From Paenibacillus sp. FSL R5-0912 (GTDB lineage Bacteria > Bacillota > Bacilli > Paenibacillales > Paenibacillaceae): a DNA stretch of 64,000 nt. The first letter of the stretch is position 1, and each line of letters starts with the position of its first letter. Shown here piece after piece: positions 44,069 to 54,432 of this stretch. The notes beneath the pieces were generated by a model. The model was not told the DNA's origin. It did not search any database and was given only the letters and a program-made list of their open reading frames with translations. The position numbers and the translations under genes are program-made. The stretch covers positions 6,510,001-6,574,000 of the forward strand of contig NZ_CP009282.1 of assembly GCF_000758605.1 (NCBI RefSeq). Direction: 5' to 3'.

Positions 44069-44974
44069 TTAACCCTGGGAAACCGAACGCGCCTCACGCG
44101 CAACCGCAGCAGACTTCACCTGATCATGCGCATGATAGGAGCTGCGCACCAGCGGACCCGCCTCCACATGGCTGAAGCCGCGCTTCATTCCCTCTTCCTT
44201 CAGCATAGCGAATTCTTCCGGCGGGTAATACTTCTCCACATTCAGATGTTTCGGTGAAGGCTGAAGGTATTGTCCTAATGTCAATATATCACAATCTACT
44301 GCTCTCAGGTCATCCATCGCCTGCAGAATTTCGTCCCACTCCTCGCCGACACCAAGCATAATGCTCGATTTCGTTGGAATATCCGGCTTAATCTCCTTCG
44401 CACGGCGCAGCAGCTCCAGGGAACGGCGGTATTTGGCTCTGGCCCGGACACGGTCCGACATGCGTTCCACGGTCTCGATGTTGTGATTCAGAATATCCGG
44501 ATTGCTGTTCATCACGATCTCCAGACTCCCGCGGTCTCCCAGGAAATCGGGAATCAGCACCTCTACGCTGCACAGAGGAAGACGCTTACGAATCGCGGCC
44601 ACCGTCTCGGCAAAAATCTGCGCCCCCCCATCCTTAAGGTCATCGCGGGCCACACTGGTAACCACACAATGCTTAAGCATCATCCCCTCTGCAGCTTCAG
44701 CCACACGTTCGGGTTCGAGCAGATCGAGTTCAGTCGGTAATCCTGTATTTACAGCGCAGAAACGGCAAGCCCGTGTGCAAATATCACCCAGAATCATGAA
44801 GGTTGCCGTACGGTTCGCCCAGCATTCATAAATATTAGGACAGCGCGCTTCTTCACATACGGTATGTAACGTCTTGGAACGCATCATGCCCTTAATTTCC
44901 TGATAATCTTCACCGGTGGTTAACTTGATTTTGATCCAGTCTGGCTTGGGCTGTTTGGCTGTTCTATTAGTCAA
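44069..44974 (-). CDS. lipA: Lipoyl synthase LipA (radical SAM)
   Basis: Inserts two sulfurs into protein-bound octanoyl groups to make lipoamide. Both cluster-binding sets are present: the auxiliary cluster cysteines in CEEARCPNIYECW and the radical-SAM CTRACRFC. Also LTLGQYLQPSPKHL and the C-terminal EAGPLVRSSYHA typical of LipA. 301 residues is normal. Divergent from lytH and next to yutD, as in Bacillus subtilis. The sulfur for the reaction comes from the auxiliary cluster, so the NifU/IscA-like proteins at 4-8 kb are plausible suppliers. Confidence 0.96.
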   Translation of the reverse strand: MTNRTAKQPKPDWIKIKLTTGEDYQEIKGMMRSKTLHTVCEEARCPNIYECWANRTATFMILGDICTRACRFCAVNTGLPTELDLLEPERVAEAAEGMMLKHCVVTSVARDDLKDGGAQIFAETVAAIRKRLPLCSVEVLIPDFLGDRGSLEIVMNSNPDILNHNIETVERMSDRVRARAKYRRSLELLRRAKEIKPDIPTKSSIMLGVGEEWDEILQAMDDLRAVDCDILTLGQYLQPSPKHLNVEKYYPPEEFAMLKEEGMKRGFSHVEAGPLVRSSYHAHDQVKSAAVAREARSVSQG

Positions 44975-45199
44975 AATGATGAAACCCCGCTTTCGATCTG
45001 AATGTCATTTTTCATAGTTAAAAGTTGCTGCCTCATATTATAGCATGTGGAATAGTCGTTTGCCTGTTTTTGTGAACCTTTGGGAGGTAACGGATAAAAA
45101 TAACGCTTTTGCTTCAATCTAAAGAAAAGCACCTGCAAGGTGCCATTTCATGAGGATGTTATAGATGACTAAGCGTCCGGAACACAGGAGGTTGAGATT

Positions 45200-46312
45200 A
45201 TGCCTGCCCTATTCAGAAGTTATAACACCCGGAGAACCCTTATATGCATGTCGGCAGCCGCCTTGCTCTGGGGCAGCAGCCCTGCTATGAGTACCCCCGC
45301 CCACGCTGCCCGTTATCATAAGCTGGAGCTGACGTCTAGCGGTCCCGTAGCCGGAGACAGCAAAGAAGCCGCCGCTGCTGCCCGCAAAGTGCTCTATGAA
45401 CAGATGAGTGCTGCAACCGGAATTCCCTGGTTCCGGTTCGCTGCGATTGATCAATATGAACGCTCTGTCGCCAAAAAGAAAAAAAGCCCTGCGTTGTCAG
45501 AAGCAGACCCCGCAGCAGCTCCGGCCCGGCTCACCGGGATCTCCATCCCTGCACCCGTATGGTCCGGCCCCCTGAACCCAAATCAGGAGGATAAGTTCCC
45601 GGAATCCATCACCTTCTTCGGCGGCTTCGGCCGTGACGGCACGGGAGATGGCATTGCCGATCCCGGGAATGATATTGATGTACTCTATAGCATGGCAGAG
45701 CATCTGCTTAAGTACGGCAGATCGGCCAGCGACTTCAGCATCGGTGTCTGGGAGTACTACCATAACGGCCGTGCGGCTCAGCGGATAGCCCAGTTCGCCA
45801 AGCTGTATGAGCATTTCGGGCGGCTTGACTTGTCAGGCAGCGCCTTCCCGCTGCCGATAGGTACGAACTACGCCTACCGCAGCACCTGGGGAACTGGACG
45901 GAGCTGGGGCGGGGCGCGCATCCACGAAGGGACGGATTTGTTCGCACCGCATGGCTTGACCGTCCGCAGCACCTGCTTCGGAGTGGTGGAGACCAAGGGC
46001 TGGAACCGTTACGGTGGCTGGCGGATCGGCATCAGGGATATCGAGAACCGCTACCATTATTACGCTCATTTGATGGGTTATGAGAAGTCCTTATCCCGGG
46101 GAGATATTGTGATTCCGGGCCAGACCATCGGCTGGGTAGGCAGCTCCGGATACGGCAGTCCAGGCACCCAGGGCAAATTCCCGCCCCATCTGCATTACGG
46201 GATCTACCGTGACCGCGGAATAACCGAATGGGCCTTCGATCCCTATCCGCTGCTCAAACAGTGGGAGAATCAGGAATTCCGGCAGCTCAAAAAAAGCAAA
46301 AATAAGAAATGA
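45200..46312 (+). CDS. lytH: M23 family L-Ala--D-Glu endopeptidase, LytH-like
   Basis: 370-residue exported peptidoglycan hydrolase. An N-terminal signal or membrane anchor is present (LICMSAAALLWGSSPAM), then a linker region, and the M23 zinc domain in the last 140 residues with the ligands HEGTD and PPHLHYG. It resembles Bacillus LytH, which trims cortex peptide stems late in sporulation. ATG at 45200 has AGGAGG upstream. The gene order lipA-lytH supports the assignment. Confidence 0.88.
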   Translation: MPALFRSYNTRRTLICMSAAALLWGSSPAMSTPAHAARYHKLELTSSGPVAGDSKEAAAAARKVLYEQMSAATGIPWFRFAAIDQYERSVAKKKKSPALSEADPAAAPARLTGISIPAPVWSGPLNPNQEDKFPESITFFGGFGRDGTGDGIADPGNDIDVLYSMAEHLLKYGRSASDFSIGVWEYYHNGRAAQRIAQFAKLYEHFGRLDLSGSAFPLPIGTNYAYRSTWGTGRSWGGARIHEGTDLFAPHGLTVRSTCFGVVETKGWNRYGGWRIGIRDIENRYHYYAHLMGYEKSLSRGDIVIPGQTIGWVGSSGYGSPGTQGKFPPHLHYGIYRDRGITEWAFDPYPLLKQWENQEFRQLKKSKNKK

Positions 46313-46337
46313 GCCTCTGCTTCATACAGATCTTCAT

Positions 46338-48038
46338 TTAGTACAGCATCAGACAGCCAAACGGCTCAATCTCCACCAGTATCCGCTTATCGGTGCGGAT
46401 GGTGAGTCCACTCAACAGATCAACCAGCACGGTTTTGTCCGAGCGGTAATTACACAGCTCAAGCTGGTACGCATTAGGAGAATTATTGATTATAAGGCCC
46501 ATCCGGTCCTGTTCACTGCGCCGCACATAACCTAGAACATTGCGGGGTTCGTCTGTAAACCACGGGCGGAATCCGCCTGTCCGCAGCACTTCATGTTCTT
46601 TTCGCAAAGAGATCAGCTGTTTGTACCATTCCTGCAGCAGGATATTCTGATCCTGAGCTTCCCAGACCATCGGCTGCCGGCAGTGGGGATCCGTAGCCCC
46701 TTCCATTCCAACTTCATCGCCGTAATAAATCATAGGCAGACCGATATAGGTCATCTGGAAAAATACAGCCAGCTTCATCCGGCTTAAGCTTGTGGATTCC
46801 CGGTCCCAGCCCCTGCCTCCCTGCTTGCAGGCAGTCAGAAAACGTAAGGTGTCATGACTGCCCAGCAGCTGGAACATAGCTGAATTAGCCTGATCATTGT
46901 AGAGAGCTTCCTGGTGCAGCACCTGCTCCATAAAGCGGACCGGGCCCGCAGATTGTCCGGCAAAAAACTCCAGCACCGCATCCCGCAGCACGTAGTTCAT
47001 CCCGCCGTCGAACTGGTCTCCCCGGAGCCATGGTCCGGAAGCATGCATAATCTCACCAATCAGCAGGAGCTCGGGGAACTCGGCCTTCAATTCCCGGCGG
47101 AACCTCGGCCAGAAGGCCGGGGTCACTTCATTGGCCACATCCAGCCTCCAGCCGTCGATTCCCGCCTCCCGTACCCAATACTTGGCTACCTCTATCATAT
47201 AGTCGGCTACATCCGGATGATCCATATTCAGCTTCGGCATGCTGGCTTCCGCTTTGGCGAAGGTCTCGTAGCTAGGAACCGGCGCCTGGCGTACAGGGAA
47301 AGAACGGATATAGAACCAGTCTTTATACGGGGATGCCTCTCCACGCTCCAACACATCCCTGAAGGCAAAGAACGTATCCCCGGCATGATTGAATACCGCA
47401 TCGAGCAGAACCTTCATCCCGTGTCGGTGTGCTGTATCAACCAGCATTATCAGATCCTCCATCGTACCAAAGCCCGGGTCCACCTTGTAATAATCCGATG
47501 TATTGTATTTATGCTCAGAAGGCGATTCGAAGATCGGAGTCATATAAATGGCGGTCACACCCAGCCCGTGCAAATAGGGGATTTTGTCCGCAATGCCTTG
47601 TAATGTCCCCTGGTTGAAGCTGCTGGGATAAATCTGATAAACAATCGCATCTGCTGTCCAGGAAGGCAGCAGGGTTGCCTGCGGACGGTGAATATATGCA
47701 TATTGAAAAGCCCCTGCCTGCTCACGGTTCTCAGATATTCCCCTCTCTCCATACCATACATTTTCCCCTGTGGAATTCTTGATATGGAACTGATACCGGC
47801 ATTTGCCGGTCTCCGTCCGGAGTACCGCCTCATGAATGTCATATGCCCCGGCAGAACCGGTCCGCTCCATCTCCTGCGGAAGCTCGCTGCCAGGTGAATC
47901 GTAGCGGTCGGAATGGATAACGGTACAATTGAGCGACTGTCCGCTCTGCACAAATAAACGCAATTTAAGGGTGCCGGGACCTACAGGGAAAGCGAAAGGG
48001 TCTTCGGCTGTATGGTAAAGAAATAAATGCTTGGACAT
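46338..48038 (-). CDS. GH13 alpha-glycosidase (neopullulanase/cyclomaltodextrinase type)
   Basis: 566-residue cytoplasmic alpha-glucan hydrolase. The N-terminal about 125 residues form a CBM34-like domain. The catalytic barrel shows nucleophile Asp in DGWRLDVANEV, acid Glu in LLIGEIMHA, third Asp in LLGSHDTLRF, and the DAVFNHAGD block. The ORF extends to 48065, but the ATG at 48038 has AAAGGAG ten bases upstream. Divergent from a LacI-type regulator 118 bases away, which probably controls it. Maltodextrins or cyclodextrins are the likely substrates. Confidence 0.9.
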   Translation of the reverse strand: MSKHLFLYHTAEDPFAFPVGPGTLKLRLFVQSGQSLNCTVIHSDRYDSPGSELPQEMERTGSAGAYDIHEAVLRTETGKCRYQFHIKNSTGENVWYGERGISENREQAGAFQYAYIHRPQATLLPSWTADAIVYQIYPSSFNQGTLQGIADKIPYLHGLGVTAIYMTPIFESPSEHKYNTSDYYKVDPGFGTMEDLIMLVDTAHRHGMKVLLDAVFNHAGDTFFAFRDVLERGEASPYKDWFYIRSFPVRQAPVPSYETFAKAEASMPKLNMDHPDVADYMIEVAKYWVREAGIDGWRLDVANEVTPAFWPRFRRELKAEFPELLLIGEIMHASGPWLRGDQFDGGMNYVLRDAVLEFFAGQSAGPVRFMEQVLHQEALYNDQANSAMFQLLGSHDTLRFLTACKQGGRGWDRESTSLSRMKLAVFFQMTYIGLPMIYYGDEVGMEGATDPHCRQPMVWEAQDQNILLQEWYKQLISLRKEHEVLRTGGFRPWFTDEPRNVLGYVRRSEQDRMGLIINNSPNAYQLELCNYRSDKTVLVDLLSGLTIRTDKRILVEIEPFGCLMLY

Positions 48039-48156
48039 TAGGTTCATTCTCCTTTGGTACTGCATAGAGTAGCTTGCACAATCTGTGTTATTATGGCAGG
48101 TAGAACGAGTTCACTGTCATGGATTACAAATACCGTTATGACCGAGAGGGATCGCT

Positions 48157-49173
48157 ATGAAAGTTACGATTAAGGATATCGCCCAGGCGGCAGGGGTTGC
48201 CAAATCCACCGTATCCAAGGTAATGAATGACTCTCCCAAAATATCCGAGGAAACGAAAACCCGGGTCAGGGATATTATTAAACAGATGAACTATACTCCC
48301 AGCAGTATTGCCACCGGACTTGCCAGACAAAGCAGTAATACGGTCGCAATATTGATCGATATGTCTAAGGAAAGCGAATTTCTGAATCAATTCTTCTATA
48401 ACATTATCGGCGGGGTGGAGAGCGTCATCGGACCTCTGAAATATGAGCTGACCATTGCCAATATTCAGCATGATCAGGCTGAGGGGCATTTCCTGCATAG
48501 ACTGGTGCTGAATAAGCGGGTGGACGGTATCATTGCCAACACTTCAGTCCTGACTCCTGAGCTATGCGCAGAGCTTAACAGGCTGGAGTTCCCCTATATC
48601 TCGATCGGTGAGATTAATCCTCCCGGGACATGGGTCGATTGTGACAATGAGCTTGGAGGAACTGTGCTGACTGGGCATCTGCTGGAGCAGGGGTATTCCT
48701 CTGTTGCCTTTATTGGCGGAGAACAGAACGAGCCTCTGTTCCTCCGCCGTATTGCCGGTTATAGGGCCACACTCCGGCAGGCGGGACTTCCGGTGCGCAG
48801 CGACAGGATTATCAATGGCAGAGCGGCTGAGGAGGATGGCTATGACGCGGCTATGCAGCTGCTGCAAAGCGCAGAACCGCCCGATGCTATTGTCTGCATG
48901 AGTAACTTTTCTGCTTTTGGAGTGCTTCAGGCTGCCAGGGAATTGAATGTTCAGATTCCGGCGCAGCTGGGTATTGCCACATTCGATGAATATCCGCTGT
49001 CACCCTATACCACACCTCCGCTAACTTCACTCAATATGGATACCTTCCAGCTGGGGGTCTCTGCAGGACGGTTATTAATGGACAAGCTTGGCACCCAGAT
49101 CACTACCGTGAGCGGACAGCTGCTGGAGCCAGTGCTGCTTCCCAGGTTGTCTTCCCTGCGAAGCAGTAAGTAG
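48157..49173 (+). CDS. LacI family transcriptional regulator
   Basis: 338 residues with the N-terminal helix-turn-helix and hinge (IKDIAQAAGVAKSTVSKVMND, residues 4-24) and a periplasmic-binding-protein-like effector domain. ATG at 48157 with GAGAGGG upstream. It faces away from the GH13 gene and is the natural candidate for its sugar-responsive repressor. I could not see an obvious operator palindrome in the 118-base intergenic region. Confidence 0.9.
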   Translation: MKVTIKDIAQAAGVAKSTVSKVMNDSPKISEETKTRVRDIIKQMNYTPSSIATGLARQSSNTVAILIDMSKESEFLNQFFYNIIGGVESVIGPLKYELTIANIQHDQAEGHFLHRLVLNKRVDGIIANTSVLTPELCAELNRLEFPYISIGEINPPGTWVDCDNELGGTVLTGHLLEQGYSSVAFIGGEQNEPLFLRRIAGYRATLRQAGLPVRSDRIINGRAAEEDGYDAAMQLLQSAEPPDAIVCMSNFSAFGVLQAARELNVQIPAQLGIATFDEYPLSPYTTPPLTSLNMDTFQLGVSAGRLLMDKLGTQITTVSGQLLEPVLLPRLSSLRSSK

Positions 49174-49341
49174 TCTGCGGACTGAATAGATTAAATGAGG
49201 CAATTCGTCCGAATGAATAACCCGGACTGGACTTGGTGGACTATCCCGGCCCCACTCACGGGAAACCGGTTTCCTTAAATTGAAATTAACACGCGCTACA
49301 GGCAATGTCAATGTGAAATCATACAATAGAAACTGCATGCC

Positions 49342-49379
49342 GAAGAGCCCCTACCACTGAATTGTGAAAGGGGCTCTTC
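49342..49379 (+). terminator. Probable terminator between the lacI-type and hydrolase genes
   Basis: GAAGAGCCCCT and AGGGGCTCTTC form an 11-bp stem with an inner CAC/GTG arm. There is no strong T-run on either side, so it is called by the hairpin and by its place between converging genes. Confidence 0.6.
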
Positions 49380-49404
49380 AGCTTGTCCGTTTATCATCCC
49401 TGAA

Positions 49405-50073
49405 TTAATGACCGGAGCTGCGGATGAACTGCAGCACTTCCCTCATCATCGCCGGGCTCTCCTCGCTGTGGCAGACCATATGCCCGCTCTTTTCCATAAT
49501 CAGCACCTGCTTGCGGCCTGAGGAGATGGTCTGCTCCAGATAACCTGCACTTTTGAATTTCACCAGATGATCCCGCTTGCCCTGCACAATCAGGGTTGGC
49601 AGATCCATCTGCGGATAGATCTCAAAGCTCTCGCGGACCAGACGCTGAAATTCTCTTGTGGCCTTCGCGGGAGTGGAGCCCCATTTACGGATGTAATTCC
49701 TGATCATCGCCGGCTGCCCCAGCGTCCGCAGGATCTGGACCGGATTCAGCGGAAACACAGGGGTGGACAGCAAAGTCAGTGATTTGATTCTGGCCTTATA
49801 TTGAACCGATAGGTGGGAAGCAATCAGAGCGCCAGTAGAAAAACCTATCAGATGTACGCCCTCTGTCCGGGTAAGCAATGTACTCAGCTCATCCTCGGCG
49901 CTTTGCCGCCAACCCTGGCGGTCCGACTGGAGCAGATCACTCCGGCTGCCCCCGTGTCCTTGTAACGTAAACGTTCTGGACAGGCAATCATGTGCTCCGA
50001 GAAACTGGGACAGTGGAGCAATCTCATATTCGCCTCCGGTGAAGCCGTGTATAAACAAGCAGCTATTCATCAT
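49405..50073 (-). CDS. Alpha/beta hydrolase (monoacylglycerol lipase/carboxylesterase-like)
   Basis: 222-residue serine hydrolase with the oxyanion HGFTGG near the N-terminus, the nucleophile elbow GFSTGAL (Ser near residue 77), an acid in GKRDHLV and the C-terminal His in EKSGHMVCHSE. This is the size and pattern of small bacterial carboxylesterases. Substrate unknown. It lies 21 bases downstream of the disrupted glycosyltransferase on the same strand. Confidence 0.87.
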   Translation of the reverse strand: MMNSCLFIHGFTGGEYEIAPLSQFLGAHDCLSRTFTLQGHGGSRSDLLQSDRQGWRQSAEDELSTLLTRTEGVHLIGFSTGALIASHLSVQYKARIKSLTLLSTPVFPLNPVQILRTLGQPAMIRNYIRKWGSTPAKATREFQRLVRESFEIYPQMDLPTLIVQGKRDHLVKFKSAGYLEQTISSGRKQVLIMEKSGHMVCHSEESPAMMREVLQFIRSSGH

Positions 50074-50094
50074 TTTTCCTCATTTCACACCTTA

Positions 50095-51513
50095 TCAATA
50101 TCCATTTATAGAAAAATAAACCTTAATTGAACTGAAGTCAAGGTTTACTCCCTGTTCTGCTATTTTTGGATTTTGGCCGGTATCCTGAGAGAAATGCGGA
50201 AGAAGCCCTCCCGCTGCATAGTCCGCACTGACTACAATATCCGCCTGGCTATGCTGCAGGACTTCCACCAGCTTCTCGATGTAACGGCTGTCATATGCCG
50301 CAGAAGCAGATAAGTAGACAATGACTTCGCTGCCATAGAGAGCCGAGATATTCTCCAGCGCGTGCAGCCAGGGCTTCTCGCCATGCACAGTAATCACAGC
50401 GTCACGCTCATGAACCGGGAATTCGGGAAAAGACTGGCTCAGCTGTCCCGGACCCACACCCAGCGGATATTGCTGTAGCTCTGGCCTTCCTGCAGCGTCT
50501 GCTGCCGCTCACGCGAATCCGCTGCCGTCCAAGTTTTCTTCGAAATAGACAACAGTGGTCACAAGCGGCGTCTCCGCCGTATGCCGAGCCAGCGGAATTG
50601 CCGGCTCCGGCAGACAAGCAGACAGATCACCGGGAATCTGGAGCAGATCCGCATCAGCAGGATTGCCCTGCAGATTCCATTTCCGGCGGTATGCCCGCTC
50701 CCCCGGTGCAAAGGACGCATTGCCTGCGTTAATCACAGTTCCTTCCTCAATCGGGTGAAGGACATGCACATATACCGGATCACTGAGTGCAAGACTTGCC
50801 CCCTGCATCCGGGCCCGCAGACACCAGTCGGCAATGATCAGCCTGCGCTCCACCAGTGATGAATCGAAGCCTCCTACCCTCAGCAGCAGCTCTCTTGCTA
50901 TAAGCAGACAGGACCCGCCCAGTACCTCCGCATACCTCCATTCCCCTTGCCTTTTGTCCAGGATGTGGGCTGCATAAGCTGACAGTTCAGAGTATCCGGC
51001 AAAATGCAGCTGTTCCTGCCCCTCTCCCCGTTCACTGGAGGAACGCGGAGCCACCACGCCCACCGCCGGATCATCAACAGGCGGCCATAGCAGATTCCCA
51101 AGCCAGCCGGGGGACACCATCACACGGTCCTCCAGCAGAACGACAAAAGAGGTCTCAGCATAAGCCAAGGCCTCATTCACCCTATAATTCCCGGCGGTAA
51201 AGGGGAGAAATACCAGATTCGCCTCCCCCGAGAACTGCTCTGACAACCATTGCAGCGGAAACTCAGCAGTCATCGGAACGGCAATCAGCCGGACAGAAGA
51301 ACCGGAGTGCCGAAGCAGCAGCCGTAGACACTCCGCCGACCACTGCGCATGCCGCAGCTCCACTACAAGCATAACCCCTCCCTGCACCGGCAGCGGAAGC
51401 AGCCCTTCCCGTTCCAGACAGCTGTATCTTCCGGCCAGACGTTCCGTGCTGACAGCTTTTACAGTATTCATGGTTTTAATTGTGTTGATTGCATCCATCG
51501 CTTCATAGGACAA
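50095..51513 (-). pseudogene. Disrupted glycosyltransferase-like gene (internal TGA, likely frameshifts)
   Basis: Two in-frame segments are split by a TGA at 50509-50511. The first (51513-50509, 334 codons) looks like a GT-A glycosyltransferase: ETSFVVLLEDRVMVSPGWL, a GGSCLLIARELLLRVGGF block and an IADWCLRARMQG region. The second (50508-50095) continues as EKPWLHALENISALYGSEVI and YDSRYIEKLVEVLQHSQAD. Between about 50508 and 50440 the +1 frame encodes protein-like ERQQTLQEGQSYSNIRWVWV, while the original frame gives Ala-rich junk. So a one-base gain and a one-base loss about 60 bases apart are more likely than a simple stop mutation. Either a real pseudogene or a sequencing error. Confidence 0.7.
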
Positions 51514-51648
51514 CCAGACTCACACTCCATTAGTCATAACTGCGCTGTCTATAGTGTATGAGCGGGATAGGGCAGGTATCCCTGTTTATGCCGTATTCGG
51601 CAGATAGTCCGCAAAGCGGATACCCACGTCAAGCTGCAGCGGTCGCAC

Positions 51649-52539
51649 TTACCACCTGTCTGTCATCACTACCGGCTTGATTCCATCGGCATCGAATTCC
51701 ATTCTGTCGATGCATAACATACGGTTGCCCGGCTCCGGGTCTCCGATAAGCCTCCGGTGATAGACGATCAGCCATTCATCGCGGTCAGGAAGATGTAAAT
51801 ATCCGTGATGGCCGGGACCTTCCGCTAGAGGCTCCTGCCTCTCCAGTATGGTCCCTTTGTTATCGAATGGTCCCAGCGGATTATCGCTTACGCCGTAAGC
51901 TACCCGGTAGGTCCCGTTGGTCCACCCGCCCATCGACCACATCAGATAATATAGACCGTCCTTCTTGATCATGCACGGTCCTTCCACATAACCCGGCGGG
52001 GTAATAGAGCAGATCATTTGTCCGTCCGGGAAAGGGACAAAGCCCGTCATTTGCTCATTCATCCGGGCCATGTTGCAATGTCCCCAGCCCCCGTAATACA
52101 GATAGATTGCACCGTCATCATCCTTGAACAGATGGGCGTCAATGGGCTGGGCACCGTGAATAAACTTGCCGATCAGCGGCCTGTGGAGGTACCCCCTGTA
52201 GGGGCCTTCGGGAGCATCCGCAACGGCAATCTCCAGCCCGCCGGCTTCACCGTCCTTCTGGATATCGTTCGAGGCAAAGACAAGATAATACCGGCCGTTA
52301 TGCTCAATCTGGGTCGGTGCCCATACCGCCCTCCAGATCCAGGGGAAATCATCCATTTCAATAATGCTCTCATGGACCTTCCAATGGATCAGGTCCCCGG
52401 AGCTGAAGGCATCCAGATTCATCTGCAGGGTATATTCCGTAAATGATCTGGTGGCATAAATATAATGCCTGCCTTGATAGGTCCTGGCTTCGGGGTCTGC
52501 ATACCAGCCCGGCACGATCGGGTTCGTAATTCCTCGCAA
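51649..52539 (-). CDS. Glycoside hydrolase family 43 (arabinanase/arabinofuranosidase type)
   Basis: 296-residue five-bladed propeller glycosidase without a signal peptide. Family blocks: NPIVPGWYADPEA (catalytic base Asp), WAPTQIEHNGRYYLVF (WAP motif), PIDAHLFKDDDGAIYLYYGG (middle Asp) and YVEGPCMIKKDGLYYLMWS (catalytic Glu). TTG start at 52539 with GGAGG. Last gene of the arabinoside operon, 33 bases after the GH127 gene. Intracellular cleavage of imported arabino-oligosaccharides is inferred from the GH127 and ABC neighbours. Confidence 0.9.
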   Translation of the reverse strand: MRGITNPIVPGWYADPEARTYQGRHYIYATRSFTEYTLQMNLDAFSSGDLIHWKVHESIIEMDDFPWIWRAVWAPTQIEHNGRYYLVFASNDIQKDGEAGGLEIAVADAPEGPYRGYLHRPLIGKFIHGAQPIDAHLFKDDDGAIYLYYGGWGHCNMARMNEQMTGFVPFPDGQMICSITPPGYVEGPCMIKKDGLYYLMWSMGGWTNGTYRVAYGVSDNPLGPFDNKGTILERQEPLAEGPGHHGYLHLPDRDEWLIVYHRRLIGDPEPGNRMLCIDRMEFDADGIKPVVMTDRW

Positions 52540-52572
52540 GCGAACCTCCCTCCTTTCTCCGCAACCTGCATA

Positions 52573-54414
52573 TTAACAGCTGTATAGTCCGTTCTCTTCC
52601 TGTTCCCGGATCCAGACCTGCATGAAGCCGGACGCTCTGTTGTCCCAGGCGTAATAGGGAATGAACCGGAGCGGTCTGCCCTCTTCATCCCGGCTCTGCA
52701 GCACCGTCACCCCGCCCAGCAGCTCCGGCAGGTGTTCCACCCGGAATTTCGCCCGGGGCGGAATGGAGCAGGCATCATAGAACAATCCGGGATGATCCGT
52801 CTGCTCCAGACAATACACAATGGGTCCCCGCTGAACGGCAACCCTCCCTTTGTCCGCCTCCACTTCCGGCCTGGCCCGCACAAGATTCACCGGCATATCC
52901 AGCTCAAGCACAACCGTATCTCCCGGCGACCAATGCCGGTTAAGCACCAGATACCCTTGATCCGTCAGGGCTCCGGCCCCGCTGATGCTGACGCCGCCAG
53001 CCTCCAGCCGGTATCCCCTGCACCATTCCGGCACACGCAGCCGGATGCTGAAGTCAGCACTTGCTGCAGGGTTCACCTCAAGCTCGATCCGGCCTTCCCA
53101 GGGATACTGTGTGCTTTGCTTCAGCCTGACGCCCAGTCCGCTGCCCAGCACAAGCTCTGCCTCGCTGTTCATGTACTGATTGACCACCAAGCCTTCTTCT
53201 GCAGTAGCATAGACGTATTGGCCCAGCGAAGGCAGAAAACGGGCCAGATTGGTTGGACAGCAGGAGGTTTCGAACCAGGGCACACGATGATGCCCGCCCT
53301 GCGAAGCAAGCGGATTGACATAGAAATACTTATCCCCGGACAGGGATATTCCCGACAAGGCGCCGTTGTACATTTCACGCTCTACCACATCGGCGTATTT
53401 GCCGTCTCCGAACGTCAGGTTCATCCGGTGATTCCAGAACACCATGGCAATGGCGGCACAGGTCTCGCAATAGGCGCTTTCATTGGGCAGGTCATAATCG
53501 AAGGTGAAGCCTTCGTTATGCCTGGACGGCCCAATGCCGCCCGTTACGTACATGTTGCGCTCTACGGTATGGGCCCAGACCCGGTGCAGCGCCTCCGCAT
53601 AAGCGGAATCCCCTGAAGCATGGACAATATCCGCCATGGCCGTGTACATATACATGGCACGGACAGCATGCCCGGTCACCTGCTTAATCTCACGGACAGG
53701 AACATCATCCTGACAATAGGCCGGCCCCCATTCCGGATTGTCCCAGATCGCGCCCGCGCCATATCCATGGCCGCGCTCCTCCAGCAGCCACAGCGCAAGC
53801 TTCCAGTAGCGCTCGGCCCTGGTCACGCGGTAGAGCTTCACCAGCGCCAGCTCAATCTCCTGATGCCCTTCCACCCAGTGCCGCTTGCCGGGGCCGAACA
53901 CCTCATCATAATGATCGGCCAGACGGCAGGCCACCTCCAGCAGCCCGCGCTTGCCGGTCGCTTCATAATAGGCAACCGCCGCCTCAATCAAATGGCCGCC
54001 GTTATACATCTCGTGCTTCTCCATGTCCGTCCATTTGCCCTGCGGATGCTCCAGTGTGAAGTAAGCACTAAGGTATCCATCCGCTTCCTGCGCTGCCGAG
54101 ATCAGCCCGATAATCCGGTCGGCTTCAGCTTCCAGCGCCGCATCCCGCCCCGACATCAGCGCATAGGCTATGCCTTCAAGCACCTTGTAGACATCCGAGT
54201 CATTATAATATTTGCCTTCGTAATGCCCCTCCATTAAGCCCCCGGCCTTGGCGAAGTTATCGATGCGCCCGGTATCCTCACATTTGGACAAGCAGTCCGG
54301 CAGAGTGATCTGCCGGAGTACGTCCAGGCGCGGCTTCCAGAACTTGTCATTGATTGTTATGCTCGTAAAAGACACACCCTGCCAGGCGTGCAGCTTCGCT
54401 TGTTGCTCTGCCAT
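52573..54414 (-). CDS. Glycoside hydrolase family 127 (beta-L-arabinofuranosidase)
   Basis: 613-residue cytoplasmic enzyme that removes beta-L-arabinofuranose. The zinc-cysteine site of the family is intact: Glu and Cys in ESAYCETCAAIA and the Cys pair in TSCCPTNLARFLPS. The (alpha/alpha)6 barrel is followed by beta domains. It sits between the CUT1 permeases and GH43, so the operon imports and strips arabinosides, perhaps from plant arabinan or hydroxyproline-rich glycoproteins. Substrate detail is inference. Confidence 0.92.
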   Translation of the reverse strand: MAEQQAKLHAWQGVSFTSITINDKFWKPRLDVLRQITLPDCLSKCEDTGRIDNFAKAGGLMEGHYEGKYYNDSDVYKVLEGIAYALMSGRDAALEAEADRIIGLISAAQEADGYLSAYFTLEHPQGKWTDMEKHEMYNGGHLIEAAVAYYEATGKRGLLEVACRLADHYDEVFGPGKRHWVEGHQEIELALVKLYRVTRAERYWKLALWLLEERGHGYGAGAIWDNPEWGPAYCQDDVPVREIKQVTGHAVRAMYMYTAMADIVHASGDSAYAEALHRVWAHTVERNMYVTGGIGPSRHNEGFTFDYDLPNESAYCETCAAIAMVFWNHRMNLTFGDGKYADVVEREMYNGALSGISLSGDKYFYVNPLASQGGHHRVPWFETSCCPTNLARFLPSLGQYVYATAEEGLVVNQYMNSEAELVLGSGLGVRLKQSTQYPWEGRIELEVNPAASADFSIRLRVPEWCRGYRLEAGGVSISGAGALTDQGYLVLNRHWSPGDTVVLELDMPVNLVRARPEVEADKGRVAVQRGPIVYCLEQTDHPGLFYDACSIPPRAKFRVEHLPELLGGVTVLQSRDEEGRPLRFIPYYAWDNRASGFMQVWIREQEENGLYSC

Positions 54415-54432
54415 TTCCGTTACCCGCCTCCT

